Source: Alkalihalobacterium alkalinitrilicum (lineage in GTDB: Bacteria > Bacillota > Bacilli > Bacillales > Bacillaceae_F). From it: 64,000 nt of DNA. Position numbers and translations under genes: made by a program. Positions 37,189 to 47,213 of the stretch are shown here, one piece after another (the first letter of the stretch is position 1; each line of letters begins with the position of its first letter). The notes under the pieces are model-generated. The model did not search any database, had not been told where the DNA came from, and saw only the letters and a program-made list of their open reading frames with translations. The stretch is from contig NZ_KV917368.1 of NCBI RefSeq assembly GCF_002019605.1, positions 1,446,055 through 1,510,054 on the forward strand, written 5' to 3'.

Positions 37189-38037
37189 CTACTTAGAGTC
37201 AATCTTGATGTCTTGATGCATAGTGTTTAAATCTAATTCTCTATCGTAGGTTTGTCCACCCAATTCCATAAAACGTTTAATTCGTCTTTTGGCTTCAGGT
37301 GTTCTCAACGCCTTACCAAAATAAAATGCTTCCTCTAATAACCCATCAATAGTAGTTGTTTCTTGAACCTTATTAAAGGCTTCCTTTAATATTCCGATTG
37401 CTTCAGGAGGATATGAGGCCATCCGCTTTGCCATATTATCAACAAACGAATCCAATTCATCTTTTGGCAGTGCTCGATTTAACCACCCATATTTTTCGGC
37501 TGTAACTGCATCATAGTCCATGCCACTTAACAATATTTCTAGTGCCCGTCCACGTCCTGTTAGTTTTGTAAGCCTCTGTAAAGCACCGCCACCTGGTGGA
37601 AACCCCATAATAATTTCAAGTTGTGAAAGTATCGTACTATCAATAGCTCCAAACCTCATATCTAAAGCTAATACAAACTCACTACCACCGCCACGAGCTC
37701 TTCCAGTAATTTTTGCTATGGTCACTTTATTCATATTACGGAAATTTTCTAATAATTGATGAAATTGAGTTAAAGTTTGAGCTTTCTCTATATCATTAAC
37801 TGGTCCATGTGGATGATCTAATAATGTAACATCAAAATGCGCTAAAAAATAATCTGGATTTTTACTTTGGAAAACTATGACTTTAACACTATCGTCTTTT
37901 GCTAACAATGGTTCGATCCGAAGCAATTCCTTAAAGAGATTTTTATCAATTAAGTTAATAGGTGAATTATTAAACGTAACATAAGCAACACCTTCGTCAA
38001 TATTCGTCTCAATATATCTAAAACCTTCATACCCCAT
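37189..38037 (-). CDS. Enoyl-CoA hydratase/isomerase-family protein
   Basis: Crotonase-fold protein of 282 residues. The oxyanion region 'GRARGGGSEFVLALDMRF' holds Glu120, and Glu141 in 'SQLEIIMGFPPGGG' is at the second catalytic place, so hydratase activity is possible. The N-terminal half is more divergent than in ordinary FadB or EchA proteins ('NPDYFLAHFDV' where 'FCAGADL' is usual), so another crotonase reaction is equally possible. It lies upstream of the EthD gene. Confidence 0.85.
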   Translation of the reverse strand: MGYEGFRYIETNIDEGVAYVTFNNSPINLIDKNLFKELLRIEPLLAKDDSVKVIVFQSKNPDYFLAHFDVTLLDHPHGPVNDIEKAQTLTQFHQLLENFRNMNKVTIAKITGRARGGGSEFVLALDMRFGAIDSTILSQLEIIMGFPPGGGALQRLTKLTGRGRALEILLSGMDYDAVTAEKYGWLNRALPKDELDSFVDNMAKRMASYPPEAIGILKEAFNKVQETTTIDGLLEEAFYFGKALRTPEAKRRIKRFMELGGQTYDRELDLNTMHQDIKIDSK

Positions 38038-38085
38038 TTTTTCTTCACTCCACTTCTAAATTCTATTTATGTTATCTGACAAAAC

Positions 38086-39495
38086 TTATTCACAGTTTAC
38101 TTTTTCTCTTAACAATAATGCTTGTTGTCTACGATTTGAGTAATAAAAATAAAGACCGATTAAAACCGTTAATAGAGCCATCCCTATGAATATATTACTA
38201 TAGACGGCTACTACGCCTACACTTTTCATAAACGGATTAAGAGAAACACCAACGAAAGAATAATCTAATATTCTCCCTAGAACTGCTCCTCCTATCGCAC
38301 CAGAGATTAAATTTCCAAGATTATAAATTCCCATCCCAACCCCCATTTGTTCATCTGGTAAAATGGTTGAAACAGCATTTGCCATAGATGTTTGAAAGAT
38401 TGGAAAAGCAATAAAGTTAATGCTAAACACTAGACTAATAATCCATGGAGCAAAACCGACAAAGCTGGAAAGAAGAAAGGAACCTAATAAAATTAATGTA
38501 ATAGCAAAATAACCGACGGATTGACTTCCAAAACGATCCGTAAACCCTCCAGCAATACGCCCGACAAGCGCACCAAGGAGAGCTCCTGGAAACATTACCA
38601 AACCAATTTGAACGGTGCTCAGTCCATAGACCTCTCTTAATAAAAGTGGAAGTACAAATAAATTGCTAAACATAATTAAAGTTCCAAAAAAACTAGTAAT
38701 AACCGTCGTTCTATATGCGCTATGCTTAAACATTGAAGGTAAAATTAACGGGAACTGGTAATGAAAAATCCACCAAAAAAATAAACCACCTAAACTAATA
38801 TTCAACAGTAAATAGACCCAATTAAAAGTAGTTATAAACAACATTAAAAAAGCAACGCTTAAAGCCATTAAAATAGCGCCAAGTACATCTGGCTTTCCGC
38901 TTTTCTTTTCTTCTTTTGGTAATAAGGTTCGGATAAAAGGAATTGTAAAGATAACTACAAATGAAAACAGAAAAATATAATGCCAATCTAAAAAGCCTGC
39001 AATAAATCCACCTAATACAGGGCCTAAGCCAGCACCAAATGCCATTGTTGAAGAAAAAATACCTAGCATTCGACCTTTTTCATTTGGAAAATAACGAGAT
39101 GGGATGACAAATACGATGGCAATAACTGCCGCGGCACCACATGCTTGAATCATTCTTGAAATAACAACCATTAAATAATTGGGAGAAAAGAAACCAAATA
39201 TAGATCCTACGACAAATAAACATATCCCAATCGTTAAAAGATTTTTTATAGGATAGATGTCACCTAGTTTTCCATATAATAAAGCACCTATCGAATATAA
39301 AATAATATATCCAGTAACAACCCAACTTACTTGTGAAGGAAGGAGATCAAAGTAATATGCGATATCTGGTACAGAAACCATAAACATTGTCGAATTCATA
39401 AGCGAAAATAAGAGTAAAATACTTAGCAAGCTTATAAGCTTTTTTTTATCAGAATTTGATATGTTGTATTGAATATTTTCCGATGGAGTCTCCAT
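38086..39495 (-). CDS. MFS transporter
   Basis: Major facilitator of about 469 residues with 12-14 hydrophobic segments. 'GALLYGKLGDIYPIKNLL' is the motif A loop, 'SRMIQACGAAAV' and 'GAGLGPVLGGFI' motifs B and C, as in drug/proton antiporters of the TetL/DHA group. It may export or import a pathway compound. The frame opens at 39507 with an ATG that touches AAAGGAG; the ATG at 39495 is 12 bases away and is preferred with some doubt. Confidence 0.87.
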   Translation of the reverse strand: METPSENIQYNISNSDKKKLISLLSILLLFSLMNSTMFMVSVPDIAYYFDLLPSQVSWVVTGYIILYSIGALLYGKLGDIYPIKNLLTIGICLFVVGSIFGFFSPNYLMVVISRMIQACGAAAVIAIVFVIPSRYFPNEKGRMLGIFSSTMAFGAGLGPVLGGFIAGFLDWHYIFLFSFVVIFTIPFIRTLLPKEEKKSGKPDVLGAILMALSVAFLMLFITTFNWVYLLLNISLGGLFFWWIFHYQFPLILPSMFKHSAYRTTVITSFFGTLIMFSNLFVLPLLLREVYGLSTVQIGLVMFPGALLGALVGRIAGGFTDRFGSQSVGYFAITLILLGSFLLSSFVGFAPWIISLVFSINFIAFPIFQTSMANAVSTILPDEQMGVGMGIYNLGNLISGAIGGAVLGRILDYSFVGVSLNPFMKSVGVVAVYSNIFIGMALLTVLIGLYFYYSNRRQQALLLREKVNCE

Positions 39496-39724
39496 TCTAC
39501 AATACATCTCCTTTAAATCGATGATATATGGGTGATATCATCCGCTAGCAAACTGATAGTAAAGGAATAGGATTTTCATTCTAAAGAAGAGGTAAACCTT
39601 AGTGAGGAGGTTAGTTTTTACTATTAATACAAAAACAAAAATAATAAATCTAATAATCCCCAACTCTAAGGTTTACAAATCACTAAACTATAAAGCTCTA
39701 TTACTTACACTCAAGTAGTTATCT

Positions 39725-41239
39725 TTACTTAACATTCCGTTTCGTATCATTTTGTCTAAGGGGAACTTTAGATATTTTGCCTGTTGTTGTTTTAGGAAGT
39801 TCATCAATAAATTTAAAAACTCGGGGCACCTTATAATTTGCCATACTTTGTTTGCAATAGGTAGAAAGCTCTTCTTCCTTAACTTCCCCTTTAGTGACAA
39901 CATAGGCTACAATTTCTTCACCAAAAATATCATTTACTTCGCCAATTACGGCACATTCTATGATATTGGGATGAGCATATAAAACTTCTTCGATTTCACG
40001 AGGATATACATTGTATCCTCCACGAATAATCATATCTTTTTTTCGATCGACTATGAAAAGGTTTCCACTTTCGTCCTGATAACCTAAGTCACCTGTATAA
40101 ACCCAACCATCACGGATCGTTTCTGCTGTAGCATCTGGTTTATTATAATAGCCTTTCATAGCGTTCTGACCACGGAAAATAATTTCTCCTACTTCACCTG
40201 TTGGGACATCTTGGTCATCAGCAGTAACAAGACGTAATTCAAGACCAGGAACAGGGACACCGACTGAACCGACTACTTTTTCCCCATGAAGAGGTTGACA
40301 AGTAATCATAACTGTTGATTCGGTTTGGCCATAGCCTTCAAGTATTTCAACACCAATCTCTTTTTTTATTCGTTCAATAATTTCGACTGGAATACTTGCC
40401 CCTCCTGAACCAAATATTCGTAATGAAGAATAATCATATTCTTTCAGTTTTGGTGAGTGAACAAACATTGTAAACATTGTTGGTACACCAGGAAAGAACG
40501 TGATTTTCTCACGGTCAATTAACTCTAACACGGAATCAGGAATAAAACGTTCCTCGATATATGAAGTTGCCCCTTTATAAAATGGACATAATAAACAGAT
40601 TAATTTTGCATAGGCATGAAAAAGCGGAAGAACAACAACTACTTTATCTTTTTCACTTGTTTCTTGTATGTCTGTTACCGTTTTCGTCATCCATAAAACG
40701 TTACCATGAGTAATCATGGCTCCTTTTGGTCGACCTGTTGTTCCAGAAGTATAAATAATTTGAGCGGTATCTTCAGCTTTTCGTTGAATAAAGCTTTCTA
40801 GCGGCTGATGGTCTAATAACTTATTCCATTCGCAGTTTGGAGTAGTTTCACCGCTAAAAGCTAAAAGTGTTCTTGTTGTTATAAAGCCTTCTTTTGCGTT
40901 AATTACAACATTAGAAAAGTGACTCTCATAAATAAGAGCAGTAGATTCAGAGTCATTTAATGCATAAACTAATTCTCGTTCTTTAAACATAGGATTAATA
41001 GGGACTACTGCTGCTCCAACAGCTAGTATCGCAAAATAAGAAATCACATATTCAGGACGATTCGTCATCATCAGTCCAACATGCATGTTTTCCCCTATTC
41101 CACTTGCTCTTAAACCATTCGCTGCTTTAAACACTAGATCCTTCACTTGTCCATAACTGATCTTTTGATCTTTAAAGACAATTGCAGTCTTCTCTGGTAG
41201 CCGTTCAGCTGTTTGGACGAGGATATCTACTACATTCAT
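39725..41239 (-). CDS. Long-chain acyl-CoA synthetase-like ligase
   Basis: AMP-forming ligase of 504 residues. 'IIYTSGTTGRPKGAM' is the P-loop, then 'LPLFHAYAK', 'EGYGQTESTV', 'YTGDLGYQDESGN', 'DRKKDMIIRGGYNVYP' and 'LPKTTTGKISKVPLR' with the catalytic Lys. All motifs are intact. The protein matches the LcfB-type group in length. AAGGGG precedes the ATG. It is followed by the MFS gene and preceded by the acyl-CoA dehydrogenase gene, so it likely feeds beta-oxidation. Confidence 0.92.
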   Translation of the reverse strand: MNVVDILVQTAERLPEKTAIVFKDQKISYGQVKDLVFKAANGLRASGIGENMHVGLMMTNRPEYVISYFAILAVGAAVVPINPMFKERELVYALNDSESTALIYESHFSNVVINAKEGFITTRTLLAFSGETTPNCEWNKLLDHQPLESFIQRKAEDTAQIIYTSGTTGRPKGAMITHGNVLWMTKTVTDIQETSEKDKVVVVLPLFHAYAKLICLLCPFYKGATSYIEERFIPDSVLELIDREKITFFPGVPTMFTMFVHSPKLKEYDYSSLRIFGSGGASIPVEIIERIKKEIGVEILEGYGQTESTVMITCQPLHGEKVVGSVGVPVPGLELRLVTADDQDVPTGEVGEIIFRGQNAMKGYYNKPDATAETIRDGWVYTGDLGYQDESGNLFIVDRKKDMIIRGGYNVYPREIEEVLYAHPNIIECAVIGEVNDIFGEEIVAYVVTKGEVKEEELSTYCKQSMANYKVPRVFKFIDELPKTTTGKISKVPLRQNDTKRNVK

Positions 41240-41355
41240 TGTAACACCCCTTTATAATATTTTTAAAGCGGGGCTCTCTCCAATCCAAAAACTATAGGAA
41301 CTTAAGTATTCTAGTGTATATCAAGCAAAGTTAAAGCGTTTTCAAAAGAAAATTC

Positions 41356-42510
41356 TTATAAGCCAATATTCTTAGCAATGATTTGTTTCATTATTTCATT
41401 AGTTCCTGCATAAATCGTCGAGACTGGAATATCTCGATATCTTCTTGCGATTTCGTATTCTTCCATATATCCATACCCACCATGGAGTTGCATACATTCC
41501 CCAGACATTTTTTTCGCTAGGTCAGTAATCCACCATTTAGCCATAGAAACCTCAGTAACTATCTTTTCTCCTGCCATATGCTTCACTATTAGATTATCAA
41601 CAAACGTACGTCCTATTTCTACTTGGGTAGCCATTTCAGCAATTTTAAATTGTGTATTTTGGAACTGACTTATTTGCTTTCCAAACGCTTTTCTTTGTTT
41701 TACATAATCAATGGTAATCTCTAACATTCTTTCTGCAGAAGTAATAGATTGAATAGCCACCAATAAACGTTCTTGTTGCAATTTCTCCATTAAATAATAA
41801 AAACCTTTACCTTCTTCACCAAGTAAATTCTCAACAGGAACCCGAACATCTTCGAAAATCAACTCAGCTGTATCTGCTGTATGTTGACCCACTTTTCTTA
41901 ATTTTTTCCCTTTTCTAAACCCTGGAACTTCTCCATCAATTGTATCAACGACAATGAGACTAATTCCTTTGTGGGGAGGATTTGCTTTAGGGTCTGTTTT
42001 ACATACAACAACGATAAAATTCGTTGAGTACCCATTAGTAATAAATGTTTTTTCACCATTGATCACGTAATGATCTCCATCTCTAACAGCAGTTGTTTTG
42101 ATTGCTGCTAAATCAGATCCTGTCCCTGGCTCAGTCATTGCAATCGAAGATATTATTTCACCAGTTACACTTCGAGGTAACCACCTTTGTTTTTGTTCTT
42201 CTGACCCAAATGAATTGATGTATGGCATAACGATATCATTATGAAGCCCTGGACCACCAATACCAGTACACACTTTTTCCAACTCTTCAGAAAGTACTAC
42301 CGAGTATCCGAAGTCTGCATTCATACCACCATACTCTTCATCAAGCCATGGGCATAAAAATCCTTGTTCTCCAAGCTGCTTCCAATATGATCTAGGTACT
42401 TGCCTTTCCTCTTCCCAGTCTTCGAAGTATGGAATCACTTCTTTTTCTAAATATTTTCTCAATGACTTTCTAAAAATCTCATGTTCTTCGGTTAGATAAG
42501 GTTTAGACAT
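41356..42510 (-). CDS. Acyl-CoA dehydrogenase, LCAD/IVD-like
   Basis: FAD enzyme of 384 residues for the first beta-oxidation step. 'AMTEPGTGSDL', 'NGEKTFITNG', 'RKAFGKQISQFQ' and 'LHGGYGYMEEYEIARRYRD' are typical. The C-terminal motif reads 'IYAGTNEI', with Ala368 where short- and medium-chain enzymes have the catalytic Glu. Glu247 in 'LQQERLLVA' stands at the alternative position used by long-chain and isovaleryl-CoA dehydrogenases, so activity is expected. It lies between the 3-hydroxyacyl-CoA dehydrogenase and ligase genes. Confidence 0.93.
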   Translation of the reverse strand: MSKPYLTEEHEIFRKSLRKYLEKEVIPYFEDWEEERQVPRSYWKQLGEQGFLCPWLDEEYGGMNADFGYSVVLSEELEKVCTGIGGPGLHNDIVMPYINSFGSEEQKQRWLPRSVTGEIISSIAMTEPGTGSDLAAIKTTAVRDGDHYVINGEKTFITNGYSTNFIVVVCKTDPKANPPHKGISLIVVDTIDGEVPGFRKGKKLRKVGQHTADTAELIFEDVRVPVENLLGEEGKGFYYLMEKLQQERLLVAIQSITSAERMLEITIDYVKQRKAFGKQISQFQNTQFKIAEMATQVEIGRTFVDNLIVKHMAGEKIVTEVSMAKWWITDLAKKMSGECMQLHGGYGYMEEYEIARRYRDIPVSTIYAGTNEIMKQIIAKNIGL

Positions 42511-42534
42511 ATAGACACCTCTACAAGTTTATTT

Positions 42535-42577
42535 AGGGCCAACTTAACTACTAACACCTAGCAAGTTAAGTGGCCCC
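42535..42577 (-). terminator. Inverted repeat, possible attenuator
   Basis: GGGCCAACTTAACT and AAGTTAAGTGGCCC pair over about 13 bases between the hydroxyacyl-CoA dehydrogenase and acyl-CoA dehydrogenase genes. No strong T run follows, so partial termination is possible. Confidence 0.45.
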
Positions 42578-42624
42578 ATTTAATATTTATTTATAATTAA
42601 TCAAGTTTCTTAAGTTACTATGGT

Positions 42625-43392
42625 TTATTTCGGTTGCATACGAATCGCACCATCTAAACGGATTGTTTCGCCATTTAACATTGGATTTTCAATAATCGCT
42701 TGTGCTAATTGGCCATATTCTGTTGGAACACCTAATCTTGATGGGAATGGAACTTGTTTACCTAAAGCAATTCTTGCTTCTTCTGATAACGTATTAAATA
42801 ATGGTGTTTCAAATAAACCTGGTGCAATCGTAACGACACGAATACCACTTTTCGCAAGGTCGCGTGCAATTGGTAACGTCATACCGACAATGCCACCTTT
42901 TGAAGCACTATACGCAGCTTGACCAATTTGACCATCAAATGCAGCAACAGATGCTGTATTAATGATAACCCCACGCTCACCTTTGTCATTTGGCTCATTT
43001 GATACCATTTGTTCAGCAGCTAGACGAATCACGTTAAATGTACCAATGAGGTTTACATTAATCACTTTCACAAAGTCGTTTAAATCATGTGCTTGATTAC
43101 GGCTAACTGTCTTTTGTGCTAGACCGATACCTGCACAGTTTACGACTGCATTGTAGCTTCCAAACTTTTGCTTAGCTTCATTTAGTGCATTTTGAACACT
43201 CGATTCGTCCGTTACATTTGTCTTCACAAAAATGACACTTTCCCCTAACTCCTCAACCAGGTGTCTACCGTTTTCTTCAGACAAATCTAAAATTGCGGCT
43301 TTTCCACCATTTGATACAATATTTCTTACAGTAGCTTCTCCTAATCCTGAAGCTCCCCCTGTTACAACTGCAATTGTTTCTTGTAAATTCAT
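42625..43392 (-). CDS. 3-hydroxyacyl-CoA dehydrogenase, HSD10-like SDR
   Basis: SDR of 255 residues for the third beta-oxidation step. '[15 protein letters not shown]' cofactor region, '[13 protein letters not shown]', '[23 protein letters not shown]' (cited in part: AAYSASK), '[12 protein letters not shown]' and the C-terminus '[10 protein letters not shown]' are those of type-2 3-hydroxyacyl-CoA dehydrogenase (HSD17B10). AGGAGG precedes the ATG. With the thiolase upstream and the dehydrogenase downstream it forms a compact beta-oxidation set. Confidence 0.93.
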   Translation of the reverse strand: MNLQETIAVVTGGASGLGEATVRNIVSNGGKAAILDLSEENGRHLVEELGESVIFVKTNVTDESSVQNALNEAKQKFGSYNAVVNCAGIGLAQKTVSRNQAHDLNDFVKVINVNLIGTFNVIRLAAEQMVSNEPNDKGERGVIINTASVAAFDGQIGQAAYSASKGGIVGMTLPIARDLAKSGIRVVTIAPGLFETPLFNTLSEEARIALGKQVPFPSRLGVPTEYGQLAQAIIENPMLNGETIRLDGAIRMQPK

Positions 43393-43445
43393 ATTAAACT
43401 CCTCCTAGTAATAGTTTTATATTTTTATTGAATTAATTGTTTTTA

Positions 43446-44594
43446 TTAAATTCTTTCAATGATTGTTGCGTTGGCCATGCCGCCACCTTCACAAATCGCT
43501 TGAAGGCCAAAACGTCCACCTGTTCTTTCTAACTCATGCATTAAAGTAATCATGACACGAGCTCCACTAGCACCTAATGGATGACCTAAAGCAATTGCTC
43601 CACCGTTTGAATTTAATTTTGCTGGGTCTGCTTTAATCTCATCTAACCAGCACATCGGAACAGGTGCAAATGCTTCATTTACCTCATATAAGTCGATATC
43701 TTCTATTGTAAGGCCAGCTTTATTAAGTACTTGTTTCGTTGCTTCAATAGGTCCTGTTAACATTAATGTCGGATCTGAACCGACCACTTGACGAGCAACA
43801 ACACGGAACCTTGGCTTAAGCCCTAATTCAAGTGCTTTATCTTTTGACATTAGTAAAATGGCCGCAGAACCATCGCTCATTTGACTAGCATTCCCAGCAT
43901 GAATAACGCCATCTTCAGTAAATGCAGGTTTTAATGAGCCTAACTTTTCAAGAGATGTACCTTTACGAGGACCTTCATCTTGTGTCACAACCGTTTTTGT
44001 CCCATCTTCAAGAGTTACTTCTAACGGCATGATTTCACGATCAAAGCGTCCTTCTTCTTGCGCTTGAATGGCACGACGATGACTTTCAAGTGAAAACTCA
44101 TCTAATTGTGTACGGCTATAACCCCATTTCTCACTAATCCGCTCAGCTGATAATCCTTGGTGAATCATTTCGTATCGAGAAGTTACTTCTTCACTCCAAT
44201 CGGAATTTTTACGAGTTGCTCCCATTGGTATACGAGACATGCTTTCAACACCACCAGCTATGACGATTTCCATATCTCCACTAGCAATCGCTTGTGTAGC
44301 AAAGTGAACAGCTTGTTGTCCAGATCCACATTGGCGATCTATTGTAGTACCTGGAACACTAATCGGAAAGTCAGCCTGTAAGACGGCAGTACGAGCAATA
44401 TTTAATCCTTGTTCCTCAACTTGAGAAACACACCCCATAATAACATCTTCAACTGATGCAGGGTCAATTCCAGCACGATTAACTAACTCTTTTAATACTT
44501 TCGCTGCCATATCATCAGGGCGAACCGTACTCAATACCCCTTTTCTTTTTCCTACAGGTGTTCGAACTGCCTCTACAATTACTACTTCACGCAT
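43446..44594 (-). CDS. Acetyl-CoA C-acyltransferase (thiolase II)
   Basis: Thiolase of 382 residues with Cys89 in 'DRQCGSGQQ', 'NEAFAPVP', His in 'GGAIALGHPLG' and Cys in 'ICEGGGMAN'. It is a paralogue of the enzyme at 10220. The frame opens at 44642, but GGGGGA seven bases before the ATG at 44594 fixes the start. A near-perfect sigma-54 type promoter lies 60-75 bp upstream, and the sigma-54 activator gene follows further upstream. First gene of the thiolase-hydroxyacyl-CoA dehydrogenase-acyl-CoA dehydrogenase operon. Confidence 0.94.
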   Translation of the reverse strand: MREVVIVEAVRTPVGKRKGVLSTVRPDDMAAKVLKELVNRAGIDPASVEDVIMGCVSQVEEQGLNIARTAVLQADFPISVPGTTIDRQCGSGQQAVHFATQAIASGDMEIVIAGGVESMSRIPMGATRKNSDWSEEVTSRYEMIHQGLSAERISEKWGYSRTQLDEFSLESHRRAIQAQEEGRFDREIMPLEVTLEDGTKTVVTQDEGPRKGTSLEKLGSLKPAFTEDGVIHAGNASQMSDGSAAILLMSKDKALELGLKPRFRVVARQVVGSDPTLMLTGPIEATKQVLNKAGLTIEDIDLYEVNEAFAPVPMCWLDEIKADPAKLNSNGGAIALGHPLGASGARVMITLMHELERTGGRFGLQAICEGGGMANATIIERI

Positions 44595-44653
44595 ATCCAT
44601 TCCCCCAATAATTGATTTTTTATTAGTTTTAATAAGGTTCACATCTTCTTTAA

Positions 44654-44669
44654 TGCAATAACTGTGCCA
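44654..44669 (-). promoter_or_regulatory. Sigma-54 (-24/-12) promoter upstream of the thiolase operon
   Basis: On the minus strand TGGCACAGTTATTGCA fits TGGCAC-N5-TTGCA exactly, with ten bases between the GG and GC. It lies about 60 bp before the thiolase start. Confidence 0.8.
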
Positions 44670-44862
44670 TAATTACCTAACAGATTTATGCCTATTTTCT
44701 GTGTTTTTTTTAAAATTGTGTTTGGAAAATAGACATAGTTGTACTTAAAGGTGTCTTAATAGCACTCACTTGTTTTTTGATGTCAGCACAGCATAATTAA
44801 TAATTAATTAATATAGAAAATATCTCCCTTCCCTTTTATGTAATAAAAATACGAAGTAAAAA

Positions 44863-44907
44863 AGAGATATGATTTTATACCCTGAAAGGACAATTCATCA
44901 TATCTCT
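44863..44907 (-). terminator. Terminator after the sigma-54 activator gene
   Basis: Eleven-base stem AGAGATATGAT/ATCATATCTCT (44863-44873 and 44897-44907), followed on the minus strand by a run of T. Confidence 0.85.
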
Positions 44908-44918
44908 ATAAATTAACT

Positions 44919-47003
44919 TTAATTGGTTGCTTTTTGTTCATATTTTTTTAATTTGTCATACAACACAGATCGGCTAATACCTAATATCTTACACGCTTTA
45001 CTCTTGTTCCCATTCGATTTTAATAATGCTTTTTGTATTGCGATTTGTTCTGCTTTTTCCAATAAAGATTGGTTTTCTGCGACAGTTTCTTCTTCATCTA
45101 CTAATAGGTCATAACCCACTTTTTTCAATAAATAATCTGGCAAGTCTACAAGTTGAACATTACCATTTTCAGCGAATATCATTGCTCTTTCCCACACATT
45201 TCGTAATTCGCGTATATTCCCGGGCCAGTCATAATCCATCATCGCTTGTTGAACAACTGGGTCCCACCCAATAATACTTGTTCCATTTTCTTTATTTAAT
45301 TCTTCGATAAATGACTCGCTTAATAATAATATATCTCCCTTCCTTTTTCGAAGAGGCGGGATCTCAAACGAGATAACATTTAATCGATAAAACAAATCTT
45401 CTCTAAACTCTCCAGATTCAACCATCTCTTCTAGTGGTCGATTCGTTGCTGCAATAATACGAACATTAACGTCGATGCGTTCTGTCCCACCAACTCTATA
45501 AAACTCTTTTTCTTGTAAAACACGAAGTAATTTTGCTTGAAGTTGAAGTGACATATCACCAACTTCATCAAGAAATAAAGTACCACCATTCGCTAAATCA
45601 AACTTACCCATCTTTCCTTTTTGTTTTGCACCTGTAAATGCACCTTCTTCATACCCGAAAAATTCAGACTCTAGTAAATGTTCTGGTATCGCTGCACAAT
45701 TTACCGTTATAAAAGGGCCTTGCCCACATGAGCTTGAACTATGAATGGCGTGGGCAAACAATTCTTTCCCTGTCCCACTTTCACCACGAATTAAAATAGT
45801 CGTTCGACCTTTTGCCGCTTTAATACCACTTCTCATTAACTTTTCCATTTGTGCATCTTGAGAAAGAATTTCTTTAAACGTAAATCTAGATGTTTCTTTT
45901 TTTCTTGTGGAAACATGTAGGTTTTTTTCTATATCTTCATATCTCCTAAATCGTTCGCGAACTTCATGTAACTGTCGATAGACTATCTTCCCGATAACCC
46001 CAATGAGTTGCTCATCCTGATAAACAGGAATACGATGGACGATATAATTGATCCCCTTCACTTCCATGAAATCACTAATATCGGCGACACCTGTCTTTAA
46101 AGCTGATTCTAATTCAAGGTGTGGAAGAAACTTATCAATTGGCGAATTCTCAATGGTCGCTCCATGGAGTTCAAAAAGTTCGACGAGTGACGGACTTATA
46201 AAAATAACTTCGCTACTTTCATTTATCATAACTAACCCATCGTAAGCGTTTTCAATAACAGTTTGTAAAATGCTTTTCCATTTCTTGACGGTTTGTAATT
46301 CTTGAGCCATATTTTCCAATTCAGATACATTTTGGAAAAGAGCAATATAACCTTGTGATCCTGTTGGTTTGTTATAATTGGATAACCGAACAACAAAATA
46401 ATCAGAACCTATATTGATACGAATATGAACATCTTTTTCAAAACTATGGCTTTCCCAATTTGGAATAACTCGTTCTAATTGTTGAGATAATAAATCTTCT
46501 TTCGTTTGCTTAAGCATACTACTAAGTTTTTCGTTTACGAAAATAATCTTTCCTCGTTCATCAGTCATCAATGCTCCTAGGTTAGAAGTTTGCAAAATTG
46601 TTTCTAATTGTCCTTTTAGGAGACGGGTACTATGTAAAAAACTTAAAACAGCCGAGGAGGTTGTAATTAGGCCTATTGGTCTTCCATTATCATCAATAAC
46701 AATTCCTGTTCCGACTTCGCTAGTCGCTATAAACTCTTCTAATTCTTCTGAAGTTGTCTCAAGAGTAACCGTTCCTACATCCTCTTTAATATAATTTCCA
46801 ATCTTAGTAGAATGATCTACTTGTAATAACAACATTTGATAAAGAGCACTTCGAGTGAATACACCTATTAATTTACCTTCTAGGTTAGTAACAGGGACAG
46901 TATTCCATTTCGTTTTTTTCATAAACATAATTGCTTCAGTTAAGGTGTTATTAGGGAATAGACACTCATCAATGGGAGTCATGACTTTTTTTACAGAATT
47001 CAA
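44919..47003 (-). CDS. Sigma-54-dependent activator with CBS and PAS domains
   Basis: Enhancer-binding regulator of 694 residues. Two CBS segments (about 5-60 and 65-125) likely sense nucleotides or CoA compounds; this is inference. PAS-like domains follow at about 130-235 and 245-345. The AAA+ domain (about 375-605) has Walker A 'GESGTGKE' (407-414), the sigma-54 contact loop 'GAFTGA' (454-459) and Walker B 'LFLDE'. A Fis-type helix-turn-helix ('NKSKACKILGISRSVLYDKL') closes the protein. It sits between two operons, each with a -24/-12 promoter, so these are the likely targets. CBS-PAS-AAA architecture is less common than single-domain sensors such as RocR or AcoR. Confidence 0.94.
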   Translation of the reverse strand: MNSVKKVMTPIDECLFPNNTLTEAIMFMKKTKWNTVPVTNLEGKLIGVFTRSALYQMLLLQVDHSTKIGNYIKEDVGTVTLETTSEELEEFIATSEVGTGIVIDDNGRPIGLITTSSAVLSFLHSTRLLKGQLETILQTSNLGALMTDERGKIIFVNEKLSSMLKQTKEDLLSQQLERVIPNWESHSFEKDVHIRINIGSDYFVVRLSNYNKPTGSQGYIALFQNVSELENMAQELQTVKKWKSILQTVIENAYDGLVMINESSEVIFISPSLVELFELHGATIENSPIDKFLPHLELESALKTGVADISDFMEVKGINYIVHRIPVYQDEQLIGVIGKIVYRQLHEVRERFRRYEDIEKNLHVSTRKKETSRFTFKEILSQDAQMEKLMRSGIKAAKGRTTILIRGESGTGKELFAHAIHSSSSCGQGPFITVNCAAIPEHLLESEFFGYEEGAFTGAKQKGKMGKFDLANGGTLFLDEVGDMSLQLQAKLLRVLQEKEFYRVGGTERIDVNVRIIAATNRPLEEMVESGEFREDLFYRLNVISFEIPPLRKRKGDILLLSESFIEELNKENGTSIIGWDPVVQQAMMDYDWPGNIRELRNVWERAMIFAENGNVQLVDLPDYLLKKVGYDLLVDEEETVAENQSLLEKAEQIAIQKALLKSNGNKSKACKILGISRSVLYDKLKKYEQKATN

Positions 47004-47105
47004 TTACATCTACTCCTTCACACTAGCTTGTTTGAACAAACATTCAATATTTTTTCTCTTCTTTAATATTAACATAAAATTTGTAAGAATAATCGAATAA
47101 TTAAC

Positions 47106-47154
47106 ACAAAAAAAACTATTCATAAAGGTATGGTTCAACCTTCATGAACAGTTT
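47106..47154 (-). terminator. Terminator after the 153-aa gene
   Basis: Long stem (AAACTGTTCATGAAGGT with a matching arm, 47112-47128 and 47138-47154, a few mismatches) followed on the minus strand by eight T. Confidence 0.8.
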
Positions 47155-47172
47155 CGGTAAATATATTATTGT

Positions 47173-47208
47173 TTTTATTGCAAACAATTGATAACGGTTG
47201 CAATAAAA
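47173..47208. repeat. Perfect 11-bp inverted repeat
   Basis: TTTTATTGCAA (47173-47183) and TTGCAATAAAA (47198-47208) separated by 14 bases. It lies just after the 153-aa gene and upstream of the sigma-54 activator. No T run follows, so a protein-binding site is possible. Confidence 0.6.
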
Positions 47209-47213
47209 TCTTA

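Noticed and set aside
47173-47208. Reading the 11-bp inverted repeat as the terminator of the 153-aa gene
   Set aside because: No T run follows it, and a much stronger terminator lies at 47106-47154.
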